Below, one piece after another: positions 52,979 through 60,981 of a DNA stretch of 64,000 bases; the first letter of the stretch is position 1, and every line of letters starts with the position of its first letter. Below the pieces are notes generated by a model. It did not search any database and had not been told where the DNA came from. It saw only the letters and a list, made by a program, of their open reading frames with translations. Origin of the DNA: Pseudovibrio sp. Alg231-02 (GTDB taxonomy: Bacteria; Pseudomonadota; Alphaproteobacteria; Rhizobiales; Stappiaceae); NCBI RefSeq assembly GCF_900143565.1, contig NZ_FREX01000002.1, positions 558,001 to 622,000 on the forward strand, written 5' to 3'. The position numbers and the translations under genes are program-made.

Positions 52979-54757
52979 TTATTCAGCTGGCATTGGTGCA
53001 GATGTTTGTTTGCCAGATGCCTCCGGTTTTGTTGTTACTGCTTCCCCTTCGCCCAGTGCGTCCTCAGCCATGTGATACTTGGGGTGGACTGGCTTCATGA
53101 GAAGGTTGGAGACGAGTGCCGCGACGAGCAAACCAGCCATCACATACATTGTGGTGTTGTAGAGGCTCGGAGTTGGATCAACTGTACCTTCCGGAGCCAC
53201 TTCCATCAGTCTTGAGACAGAGATGGACTTTGCTGCGATGAGCTCGGCCAGTTTCTCTTTGCCTTCACCGAAAGTCTGGAGGAATACGGCTGGATCAACC
53301 TTTTCTGCAAGCTCATGGATTTTGGTGTTTACAGACCGTTCGCGCAGGAATGTGATGAGGAACGGACCAGCTACACCTGCTGCAGACCATGCGGTGAGCA
53401 GGCGACCATGGATACCGCCGACGAACTTTGTGCCGAAGATATCTGCCAGATAGGCGGGGATTGTAGCGAAGCCACCGCCATACATGGTGAAGATGGTCAT
53501 GGTGGCTGCGTAGAACATCACCAGCCACATCACGGAGGGGCTAGCACCTGCTTCAGCTGCGATGAGCGGAATGGAGAGGTATAGGAAAGAGCCCAGCACG
53601 AAGAAGACGGTGTAGGTGTTCTTGCGGCCAATATAGTCAGAAAGAGTAGACCAACCGAGGCGACCCATAGCGTTGAAGACGGAGATCATCAAAACGTAGG
53701 TTGCGGTGAAGGCTCCGTCTACGATGGTTGGCATGCCGTTGCCGAAGATCTCATAGATCATGGTTTTGGAAACGGAGATCACGCCAATCCCAGCTGTCAC
53801 GTTAAAGCAGAGCACGATCCAAAGCTGGTAAAACTGTGGTGTCCGCAGTGCTGTATCAATATGCACATGGTTGCGAGTGATAAGACCTTGTTTTGCAGGG
53901 TCTTCCTGTGGTGGCTCCCAACCTTCCGGTTTCCAGCCTGGTGCAGGAATGCGGTAGGCGAAGGAAGCGAGGATCATCACGAAGAAGTAGACAATACCCA
54001 ATGTGAGGAAGGTAGATGCTGCGCCAGTGTTGCCTGTGCCAGCGAGATATACGCCTGCTTGGGCACCGTCAAAGGCTGCTTCTGCTTGTGATGCACTGAC
54101 GACAATGGCTTCCAGCTTCTGGCCTGCAACCTGCACGTAGCGTACACCGTTTTCTACGGTTGTTTGTACGTCTGCGAGAGGGCCGAGATAGTCAGGTGCT
54201 TTGGCATAGAGGCCCAGAAGCCAGCTTTTCAGCGGAACTGCGATGATTGCGCCGCCGCCAAAGCCCATGATGGCCATGCCGGTTGCCAGACCGCGGCGGT
54301 CAGGATACCAGCGGATCAGGGTGGAGACGGGTGAAACATACCCAAGGCCCAAGCCACAGCCGCCGATGACGCCATACCCCAGATACAGTAGCCAGAGCTG
54401 GTGGGTCATGATGCCAATTGAGCCGATGATATAACCACCACCCCAGCAGAAGGCGGCTGTAGTGCCAACGCAGCGTGGGCCAACTTTCTCAAGCCATTTG
54501 CCTGCAACAGCGGCAGACAGGCCAAGAAATAGAATTGCGACTGAGAAGATCCAGACCACAGAGCTGAGAGACCAATCTTCAGCTGCTGGTGCTATGCCGC
54601 CGATTTCTCTGACAAGTGCTGGATTGTAGATACTCCATGCATAGGCAGAACCGATGCACAGGTGAATTGCAATGGAAGCCGGTGGAACGAGCCAACGATT
54701 GAAGCCCGGCTTGGCTACGATCGCGTCTTTCAGCATAAAGCTTGGTATTTTAAACAT
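52979..54757 (-). CDS. OFA-family MFS transporter (oxalate/formate antiporter type)
   Basis: This 592-residue major facilitator is of the OFA group. PGFNRWLVPPASIAIHLCIG and SAYAWSIYNPALVREIGG begin TM1, followed by GIMTHQLWLLYLGYGVIGG and YVSPVSTLIRWYPDRRGLAT, the OFA motif. A larger central loop and an extra C-terminal tail (STVDPTPSLYNTTMYVMAG) extend it beyond the usual 420 residues, as in other long OFA proteins. ATG 54757 has an AGGGG ribosome site; upstream frame sequence is not conserved. The family exchanges oxalate, formate or similar small acids. The substrate is inferred only. Confidence 0.88.
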   Translation of the reverse strand: MFKIPSFMLKDAIVAKPGFNRWLVPPASIAIHLCIGSAYAWSIYNPALVREIGGIAPAAEDWSLSSVVWIFSVAILFLGLSAAVAGKWLEKVGPRCVGTTAAFCWGGGYIIGSIGIMTHQLWLLYLGYGVIGGCGLGLGYVSPVSTLIRWYPDRRGLATGMAIMGFGGGAIIAVPLKSWLLGLYAKAPDYLGPLADVQTTVENGVRYVQVAGQKLEAIVVSASQAEAAFDGAQAGVYLAGTGNTGAASTFLTLGIVYFFVMILASFAYRIPAPGWKPEGWEPPQEDPAKQGLITRNHVHIDTALRTPQFYQLWIVLCFNVTAGIGVISVSKTMIYEIFGNGMPTIVDGAFTATYVLMISVFNAMGRLGWSTLSDYIGRKNTYTVFFVLGSFLYLSIPLIAAEAGASPSVMWLVMFYAATMTIFTMYGGGFATIPAYLADIFGTKFVGGIHGRLLTAWSAAGVAGPFLITFLRERSVNTKIHELAEKVDPAVFLQTFGEGKEKLAELIAAKSISVSRLMEVAPEGTVDPTPSLYNTTMYVMAGLLVAALVSNLLMKPVHPKYHMAEDALGEGEAVTTKPEASGKQTSAPMPAE

Positions 54758-54842
54758 CAGCAAACCCCTAGAGCAATCAAAGCAGTTTGCATTGTCTCGC
54801 CCGGCAAACCGCCTTGATCTTTTGTTGCGACTACATCCTGTT

Positions 54843-54875
54843 TTCCGAAAATCGAGCCCCATTTCGGGAATGCGC
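54843..54875. repeat. Degenerate copy of an interspersed palindromic repeat
   Basis: TTCCGAAAATCGAGCCCC followed by ATTTCGGGAATGCGC matches the core CCGAAAAcCGGAGCCAC...TTTTCGGGAATACGC of the copy at 60917-60960 in most positions. The outer left arm is not paired here. Confidence 0.6.
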
Positions 54876-54957
54876 CTAGGAGGCAGGCGAGAGGGAGGAA
54901 GCCTGCATCCATACGTTGAGTCTGCATCTAACACATGGTTAGTTGAAATCGCCAGAG

Positions 54958-54983
54958 TCTATCACGTTATAGATGTAATCTAT
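54958..54983. promoter_or_regulatory. Copy 2 of the shared operator, before the OFA transporter gene
   Basis: TCTAT (54958), ATAGAT (54969) and ATCTAT (54978) keep the same offsets 0, 11 and 20. The right part ATAGATGTAATCTAT matches the published OxyR half-site form ATAGNTNNNANCTAT exactly. It lies about 200 bp upstream of the OFA start. Confidence 0.75.
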
Positions 54984-55200
54984 TACAGTGTGAGTTTGTG
55001 GAGGATAGAGCAAAGCCGAAAGCAGAAAGTGGTGCGGTGAAAAATTTTGCACGCTCTGATTTATTTTGAAATATCAGAGGAGTAGGGCTGCTTGGTGCCT
55101 ATGAATATGCCAGATGAAGGTGAGGTTGTCATCCGTACTGTGCGTTACTGACGCCAGGTTTTACGCAGGTGCGTATTGTCGCAGTGCCTAAGGAAACGAA

Positions 55201-55229
55201 AAAAGCGCACCGCTGGGCGATGCGCTTTT
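55201..55229 (-). terminator. Terminator of the DUF3360 gene
   Basis: AAAAGCGC pairs with GCGCTTTT, and the minus-strand product is followed by a T-run, directly after the stop. Confidence 0.8.
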
Positions 55230-55249
55230 AAGATTTGGTTTGGTTCAGC

Positions 55250-56767
55250 TTACAGGAGAGCTGGAATACCTGGGAGCATGCCAACTGCAGCCATTGCCAG
55301 AGTACAGATGATCACTGCACCTGCTGGGATGATGATGCGGTCTGCAAAGCTCAGACGTTCTGCGCGTTCCTTGTCGCCAATGAGACCATTGTTGTCGAGG
55401 AACATGGTGATTGCCCATGCCAGAACTGGGTTGGTTACGATTGCTGCGAAGATACAGATACCAGCGGAGTTGGTGTCGTTGCTGGATTTCACCATCTGCA
55501 GGCCTGCTTCCAGAAGTGGAAGGAACACACCAACCAGAAGAGCACAGGACATCACTGGCTGCCATACTGCTACGTCCATTGGGTAGCCGATGGTTGCGAT
55601 AACGATGCATAGTGCGCCGAGCAGGATTGCGCCTGCAGGGATAGGACGCTTCGCGATTGCTGCCGGGATCATGTAGGTGCCCCAGGAGGAGGTGATGTTA
55701 CCACCGCCGAAGAATGTGCCGGTGAACTGACGCAGGGAGCAGCAGGTCATGGTGTCATCAACGTCCATCAGAACTTTATCTGTGTTCTTAGGGTAGTTGA
55801 GTTCCTGGAAGATCCGGTGACCGAGGAAGTCCGGTGACCACATTGCGACTGCCAGAATTGCCCAAGGCAGAGATGCAACGAAGTGGTTGAAGCTAGGGAT
55901 GCCAAGCTGCCAGCCGGTCTCGGTAGATCCCCACCAGTACCATGGGTTCATGTTTGGCAGGCCAGGAGCTGTGGTGAACTGAAGGTCAACACCTGCGCCG
56001 AGTGCGAGCGCCAGAACAACCGCGATGACGGAGCAAGCTGGAATTGCGAGCCAACGCTTACCGACCTTTGCGAGGAAGGCGTAGAGCACGATGTTGACGG
56101 CAAAGATCGCCAGAGCGACGTAAGAGAGGCTGTAAGCAAGGTCATGCTTCGCCTGCAGGCCGCCAGCCCAGCTGAAGAGGGATGTGATTTGCCCCTTTGC
56201 CCCCATGAAGCCAAGGAACACGAGCAAACCGCCAGCAACACCCTGACTGGTTAGGTTCACCAAACGAGAGCCGCCTTTAAAGTAACTGAGGAGGAGGCCG
56301 AAGGCACAGACGAGTGCTGCCAGTGCCAGAGGGTGCGCGCCTGCAAGAGCGATGGAGCCAATGAGTGGGATCATTGGACCGTGGTTGCCTGCAAGGTTTG
56401 CACGTGGGTTGAGGAAACCAGAGCCGATGATGCAGAAGAGCAGGGCCGGGATGAGCATCTCAACGCGGACTACCTCAATGATCCACTCAGCACCAAGATT
56501 GACGTGTGGCCATTTTGCTGTGAGGCCGGTTGCCCATGCTGTCATAACCGCAGAGTACATCACGGAGATGCCGATTGTGCCTGCAATTGCGGGAACAAAA
56601 TCTTCCATTTCAAAACGGAAGTCGCGGCCCGGCAGGTTGAGACCCCAACGGCGTGGTTTCATGATCTGGAGTTCGTGGTCCAGATAATCAGACCGTTGTT
56701 CGAACTCGCTCGCAGGCTTGTGTGCCTCGCTATAGGATTCTTCGTGTTTGTCTGTCTGCTGAAGCAT
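55250..56767 (-). CDS. DUF3360-family membrane protein, putative transporter
   Basis: This protein of about 505 residues has 11-12 hydrophobic segments. The N-terminal HELQIMKPRRWGLNLPGRDF, GSGFLNPRANLAGNHGPMIP and AVAMWSPDFLGHRIFQELNY, plus the C-terminal MAAVGMLPGIPALL, match the DUF3360 family of uncharacterised inner membrane proteins known from Vibrio and marine bacteria. The Asn-Pro-x-Ala-Asn-Leu-Ala-Gly loop and GGNITSSWGTY have the look of substrate-binding breaks in SLC26/UraA-type folds, which is only an impression. The ATG at 56767 has a GGAG site. It shares an upstream motif with the OFA gene. Confidence 0.75.
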   Translation of the reverse strand: MLQQTDKHEESYSEAHKPASEFEQRSDYLDHELQIMKPRRWGLNLPGRDFRFEMEDFVPAIAGTIGISVMYSAVMTAWATGLTAKWPHVNLGAEWIIEVVRVEMLIPALLFCIIGSGFLNPRANLAGNHGPMIPLIGSIALAGAHPLALAALVCAFGLLLSYFKGGSRLVNLTSQGVAGGLLVFLGFMGAKGQITSLFSWAGGLQAKHDLAYSLSYVALAIFAVNIVLYAFLAKVGKRWLAIPACSVIAVVLALALGAGVDLQFTTAPGLPNMNPWYWWGSTETGWQLGIPSFNHFVASLPWAILAVAMWSPDFLGHRIFQELNYPKNTDKVLMDVDDTMTCCSLRQFTGTFFGGGNITSSWGTYMIPAAIAKRPIPAGAILLGALCIVIATIGYPMDVAVWQPVMSCALLVGVFLPLLEAGLQMVKSSNDTNSAGICIFAAIVTNPVLAWAITMFLDNNGLIGDKERAERLSFADRIIIPAGAVIICTLAMAAVGMLPGIPALL

Positions 56768-57158
56768 AACAGCCATTCTCCATAAAACTGACGGAGGAAA
56801 GGAGAGTGTGGCTTCACGGTGCTTGCTTTGTGAGCGAAGCTGATGAAGGCATCTCACGTCATGGCCTTGATTTCTGGTTTGCTGGGAGGAGTTGGAACCG
56901 TCAGGATTTTCGGGTTTTGAGTTGCAGCTTAATGGGAGGTGTTAAAGTGCAACTGCGTCAGCGGCTTCAAACTCGCTGTACCTTTCCTTCCGGGTTCCAG
57001 GGTCTTTTCAAGAGACCGTGCAAACCACAAATTCAGACCATGAATACCCTTCCCCTGTTCTTCAGTTCCGAAAGGCCCCTACCTGAAATGACGTAGGGAA
57101 GCTTACGGTGTTCAGCGAGAACTTGCAGAAGGATGCAGCTTAAATAAAATCGTATGAG

Positions 57159-57184
57159 TCTATCGCGTCATTGATGAAATCTAT
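57159..57184. promoter_or_regulatory. Copy 3 of the shared operator, before the DUF3360 gene
   Basis: TCTAT (57159), ATTGAT (57170) and ATCTAT (57179) keep offsets 0, 11 and 20. Over the 29 bases starting GAGTCTATC it matches copy 2 at 25 positions. It lies about 390 bp upstream of the DUF3360 start and far from trkH. Confidence 0.75.
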
Positions 57185-57456
57185 AAGACGAAAAACTGCG
57201 ACAATATGAGCTATCTAATTGATTTTGTTGAATTGCCTTGTTTTTAGGTGCTGTGAAATTTCAGGCTGCAATATCTTATTTAAAACAACAGTATAGTGAA
57301 ATTAATTCACTTTGAGCGGGTGTTAAGGCTAATGAAAAACGTGATCTGAAGATTACATCCTGTCGCGGTAGAATGACTTATAGGTAGTATTGTCGCAGCG
57401 CTGTGGGAACTTGTAATACAAGTGTTTTTCCGAGTTTAAATTGGACTTTGCTGACA

Positions 57457-57613
57457 CCAAGTTGGCTCCACGCCCGGTAAAATTGTACCTCGATGGCTAT
57501 GCACTTTGCCGGGGTGAGAGCATTCCGGATAAGAAAAAACTTGGCTGCCCCCTACTTTTGGCGTAGATAGGCGATCCATCCTGTCGGACTTATCTACGGG
57601 CTCGTTATGAGCC
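57457..57613 (+). ncRNA. Candidate structured RNA upstream of the tandem trkH genes
   Basis: Four helices can be drawn on the plus strand. CCAAGTT (57457-57463) pairs with AACTTGG (57538-57544) and encloses CCCGGTAAA (57473-57481) paired with TTTGCCGGG (57505-57513). Then CGTAGATA (57562-57569) pairs with TATCTACG (57591-57598). GGCTC-gttat-GAGCC (57599-57613) follows, with a loosely T-rich tail. The trkH start is 155 bp further on. It could be a riboswitch-like leader or an independent small RNA. No known class was recognised. Confidence 0.45.
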
Positions 57614-57767
57614 TTCAAATTTTCACTTCCCAGTAACCTCAAAAATCATCGAACCGATTTGTTGTGTCTGTTTGCTGAGAAGTTTAACCGAGTTTCTGTA
57701 GGATTTGAGATTAAAGCGTGTTGGTGCGCTCGCCCGAGGCGAAGCCCATCTTGAAATGAGAGATATT

Positions 57768-59210
57768 ATGGCACTGGTGGGTCCCGTATTACGGGTGCTT
57801 GGATATTTTCTGGTTGGGCTGGCTATTTTGATGCTGGCACCTGCATTGCTGGACATTTACTTCAGCAATCCAGACTGGATTGCATTTGCACTCTCTTCTC
57901 TGTTTGTTGGCTTACTTGGCCTGCTGCTTGCTGTTTCTACGGCCAATTACAAACTTGAGCATCTCACCATTCGACAGGCGTTTTTGCTGACCACAGCATC
58001 GTGGATTGTGATGCCAGTCTGCGGCGCTCTGCCCTTTCTCAGCCTTGGGATCGGCTTTGAGAACGCTTTTTTTGAGAGCGTCTCGGGGTTTACGACAACT
58101 GGATCCACGGTCCTGATTGGTCTGGATGGTATGCCTCCTGGTTTGTTGTTCTGGCGTTCCTTGACCCAGTGGATCGGCGGTGTTGGCATCATCGTTATGG
58201 CGATCTTGCTCATGCCTTTGCTGCGTATTGGCGGGATGCAGCTGTTTCGGACAGAAAGTTCTGACCGCGGAGAGAAGATTGTTGCCCGTGCGACTGATCT
58301 GACGCGCCTGATTGGTGGCGTCTACATCATGCTGACGCTGACCTGCACAATCCTTTATGTGTTTTCTGGCATGACGTTGTTTGATGCGGTGAACCATGCA
58401 ATGACGACGTTATCCTCTGGCGGTTTTTCTACTCACGATGCGTCCTTTGCATATTTTGAGAGCACTGCTGCGGAATGGGTGGCTGTGGTCTTTATGCTGG
58501 CCTCAGGACTGCCGTTTGTTGTGTTAATCAAATCCTTGACCAAGAATCCGAAAGCACTTCTGCAGGATCCTCAGGCACGAGTCTTTATTTTTGTTATCAT
58601 TGTCCTCTCCAGTTTGACTGCTCTGTATCTTGGCATTGAAAATAAGTTCACGTTTGGCCGTGCCGTGGTTGAAGCGCTGTTTGTGGTGATTTCAATCATC
58701 ACCACAACGGGCTATGGACTTGGTGATTACACGGCGTGGGGCCCGCCGATGATGGGCTTCTTCCTGATGCTGACGTTTATTGGTGGCTGTACAGGTTCGA
58801 CCAGTGGTGGCATCAAGATTTTCCGGTTTATCGTGTTCTTTGGCACTGTTCGTGCGTACATGAATAAGATGATCCGGCCTGATCAGGTGGTTCCTGTCCG
58901 GTATGGCGATACAAAGATCACGCCTGAACTGGCGTTCTCGGTTCTTGCGTTTTTAGTGGTCTATATGGCCACTGTGGGGTTGATTACCGTCATTCTTGGT
59001 GGACTGGGACTGGATCTGGTGACGGCTATGAGTGCAGCTACGACTGCGGTTTCTAATGTCGGTCCGGGACTTGGTGATGTGGTTGGCCCCGTTGGAAACT
59101 TTGCTGACATCCCCAACAGTGCGAAAATTGTACTTTCTGCGGCAATGTTGCTGGGGAGATTGGAACTCTTTACGGTGCTGGTGCTGTTTAATCCTCAATT
59201 CTGGCGTTGA
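57768..59210 (+). CDS. trkH: TrkH-family potassium uptake protein, first copy
   Basis: This 480-residue potassium transporter of the Trk/Ktr superfamily has four pore loops: VSGFTTTGSTVL, TTLSSGGFSTHDAS, IITTTGYGLGDYT and SNVGPGLGD, each holding the conserved Gly for K+ selection. LTFIGGCTGSTSGGIKIFRF is a TrkH hallmark. ATG 57768 is preferred, with GAGAG five bases upstream; the frame is open further up but that part is not conserved. It needs a TrkA-type cytoplasmic partner, which is not in the window. A closely similar copy lies 234 bp downstream. Confidence 0.95.
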   Translation: MALVGPVLRVLGYFLVGLAILMLAPALLDIYFSNPDWIAFALSSLFVGLLGLLLAVSTANYKLEHLTIRQAFLLTTASWIVMPVCGALPFLSLGIGFENAFFESVSGFTTTGSTVLIGLDGMPPGLLFWRSLTQWIGGVGIIVMAILLMPLLRIGGMQLFRTESSDRGEKIVARATDLTRLIGGVYIMLTLTCTILYVFSGMTLFDAVNHAMTTLSSGGFSTHDASFAYFESTAAEWVAVVFMLASGLPFVVLIKSLTKNPKALLQDPQARVFIFVIIVLSSLTALYLGIENKFTFGRAVVEALFVVISIITTTGYGLGDYTAWGPPMMGFFLMLTFIGGCTGSTSGGIKIFRFIVFFGTVRAYMNKMIRPDQVVPVRYGDTKITPELAFSVLAFLVVYMATVGLITVILGGLGLDLVTAMSAATTAVSNVGPGLGDVVGPVGNFADIPNSAKIVLSAAMLLGRLELFTVLVLFNPQFWR

Positions 59211-59444
59211 CGCTACGTCCCTGAAAGACTAGGGATTCCGTGCATTGAGCATGTTTGGGCTATCCGGTTTCATTCTTGTTGTGTGAATAGGTAGTTGCCC
59301 GATTAATTCAATTGCCAGATATCACTAAGTGGCCTAAAACCAATGCTTCATAAATGTTTGAGAGCATACCGTTCCAATCTCGTCCGTTAAGGGACAACAT
59401 GTGACTAGCGGGCGGGTTAAATTGGATTTTATATCGGCGGATTG

Positions 59445-60896
59445 ATGTTGGTTTCCATACGACCGGTTTTAAGTGTGCTTGGGTACCTTTATGTCGGCCT
59501 CGCTGCTGCCATGCTTGTCCCTGCATTTGTGGATGTTGTGTCGCGTAATGCTGACTGGCAAGCCTTTATTATTTCATCGTTAATTACCGGTCTGGTTGGC
59601 ATGTTGCTAATCGTGGCCATGGGTGGTGCGCTGCGTGATGGGCTGGACACACGCCAGACCTTTATCCTGACAACTCTATGCTGGGTCTCGTTGCCTGCAT
59701 TTGGGGCTCTGCCGTTTTTGTGGCTGGGTATTGCGTATGTTGATGCTGCGTTTGAGGCCGTGTCGGGATTCACCACCACCGGCTCTACTGTGCTGACGGG
59801 TCTTGATTCACTTCCGCCGGGGCTGCTTGTTTGGCGTTCGCTGATGCAATGGATGGGCGGTGTTGGGATCGTCGTTATGGCGATCGTGCTTTTGCCGTTC
59901 CTGCGCATTGGTGGAATGCAGCTGTTTCAGACAGAAAGCTCCGACCAGAGCGAGAAGATTGTTAGCCGTTCCATCGAGTTGATCCGCCTGATCAGTTTGA
60001 CGTACCTGTTTCTGACCAGCCTTTGCATCGTGCTTTACTGGTTCTCTGGCATGACGATGTTTGATGCGTTCAACCATGGTCTCACGACAATTGCGACAGG
60101 TGGTTATTCCACGCATGATAATTCCTTCGGGTATTTTACCAATCCGGTGACGGGCTGGATTGCGGTCGTCTTCATGATTGTGGGAGCGCTGCCATTTGTG
60201 CTTATCATTCAGGCGTTGCGCGGGCAGCCGTTGTTGCTTTGGCGTGATCCGCAGGTACGGGCATTTTTGTGGCTGGTTGGTCTGATCTCTCTTGCTCTGA
60301 CGATTTATCTCGGTACTTCTGGCAATGCTGATAGTTTTGGCAGTGCGATCCTGCAGTCTGCGTTTAACGTGATTTCTGTGGTGACGGGCACTGGCTACGC
60401 CATGGGGGATTACACCTCCTGGGGCGCTCCGGTGATTGGACTTGCGTTTCTGCTCAAGTTTGTTGGTGGCTGTACAGGCTCGACAACGGGCGGCATCAAG
60501 GTCTTCCGGTTTCTTGTGTTCTTCGGAACCGTGATTGCGCATATGCGGCGGATGGTGCGGCCTAACCGCGTGATCTCTGTGAGCTATGGTAACACGCACC
60601 TGACACCAGAACTGACGTTCTCCGTTCTTGCGTTCCTTGTGGTCTACATCGGTACTGTTGGCATTCTGACGCTGATCCTTTCTCTGTTCCATCTGGATCT
60701 GGTGACTGCTGTGTCTGCGGCTGCGACATCCGTTGGTAACGTTGGCCCGGGCCTTGGCACCATGATCGGGCCATCTGGCAACTTTGCGGCGCTGCCTGAT
60801 CCGGTGAAATGGATCTTGTGCGCCGCGATGTTGCTGGGGCGTCTGGAACTGTTCACGGTTCTTATTCTTCTGGATCCTGATTTCTGGTCCAAATAA
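59445..60896 (+). CDS. trkH: TrkH-family potassium uptake protein, second copy
   Basis: This 483-residue paralog of the gene just upstream has matching pore loops: VSGFTTTGSTVLTGL, TTIATGGYSTHDNS, SVVTGTGYAMGDYT and GNVGPGLGT. The motif KFVGGCTGSTTGGIKVFRF is present. Similarity to copy one runs through the whole length, so the pair arose by tandem duplication, but changes in pore loops two and three (SGG to TGG, TTTGY to TGTGY) suggest different ion affinity. The ATG at 59445 has no strong ribosome site. It is probably expressed with the first copy or from the 234-bp spacer. Confidence 0.94.
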   Translation: MLVSIRPVLSVLGYLYVGLAAAMLVPAFVDVVSRNADWQAFIISSLITGLVGMLLIVAMGGALRDGLDTRQTFILTTLCWVSLPAFGALPFLWLGIAYVDAAFEAVSGFTTTGSTVLTGLDSLPPGLLVWRSLMQWMGGVGIVVMAIVLLPFLRIGGMQLFQTESSDQSEKIVSRSIELIRLISLTYLFLTSLCIVLYWFSGMTMFDAFNHGLTTIATGGYSTHDNSFGYFTNPVTGWIAVVFMIVGALPFVLIIQALRGQPLLLWRDPQVRAFLWLVGLISLALTIYLGTSGNADSFGSAILQSAFNVISVVTGTGYAMGDYTSWGAPVIGLAFLLKFVGGCTGSTTGGIKVFRFLVFFGTVIAHMRRMVRPNRVISVSYGNTHLTPELTFSVLAFLVVYIGTVGILTLILSLFHLDLVTAVSAAATSVGNVGPGLGTMIGPSGNFAALPDPVKWILCAAMLLGRLELFTVLILLDPDFWSK

Positions 60897-60916
60897 TCTT
60901 CAGTCTTCATTTTGGC

Positions 60917-60960
60917 GCGTATTCTTGTCCGAAAACCGGAGCCACTTTTCGGGAATACGC
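60917..60960. repeat. Interspersed palindromic repeat of rhizobial type
   Basis: GCGTATTC pairs with GAATACGC and CCGAAAA pairs with TTTTCGG, with a 4-base bulge on the left and a CCGGAGCCAC loop. Palindromes with a CCGAAAACCGG...CACTTTTCGGGA core are very common between genes in Hyphomicrobiales. It lies between trkH and sfsA. Confidence 0.8.
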
Positions 60961-60981
60961 TGAATAATTTGGAAGGTCGCT

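Larger units (their letters stand above)
54758..55249. other. Gap between the OFA and DUF3360 genes with an operator and a repeat
   Basis: This gap of about 490 bp holds the OFA promoter region, a rhizobial-like palindromic repeat near 54843-54875, the shared operator copy at 54958-54983 and the terminator of the DUF3360 gene at 55201-55229. No coding frame is credible. Confidence 0.6.
56768..57767. other. 1-kb gap between the DUF3360 gene and trkH with operator and RNA candidate
   Basis: No convincing gene lies here. The gap contains the third operator copy at 57159-57184, a palindrome AGTGAA-ATTAA-TTCACT at 57295-57311, and a multi-hairpin RNA candidate at 57457-57613. A CCCTAC/GTAGGG inverted repeat is near 57080-57100. 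Short frames at 56806-57096 and 57436-57642 have no ribosome site or recognisable composition. Confidence 0.6.

Noticed and set aside
56806-57096. A 96-residue plus-strand frame in the 1-kb gap before trkH
   Set aside because: No ribosome site, odd composition, no recognisable domain; it lies in the DUF3360 promoter region.
57436-57642. A minus-strand 68-residue frame over the RNA candidate
   Set aside because: No ribosome site or family resemblance, and the strong stems explain the region better.
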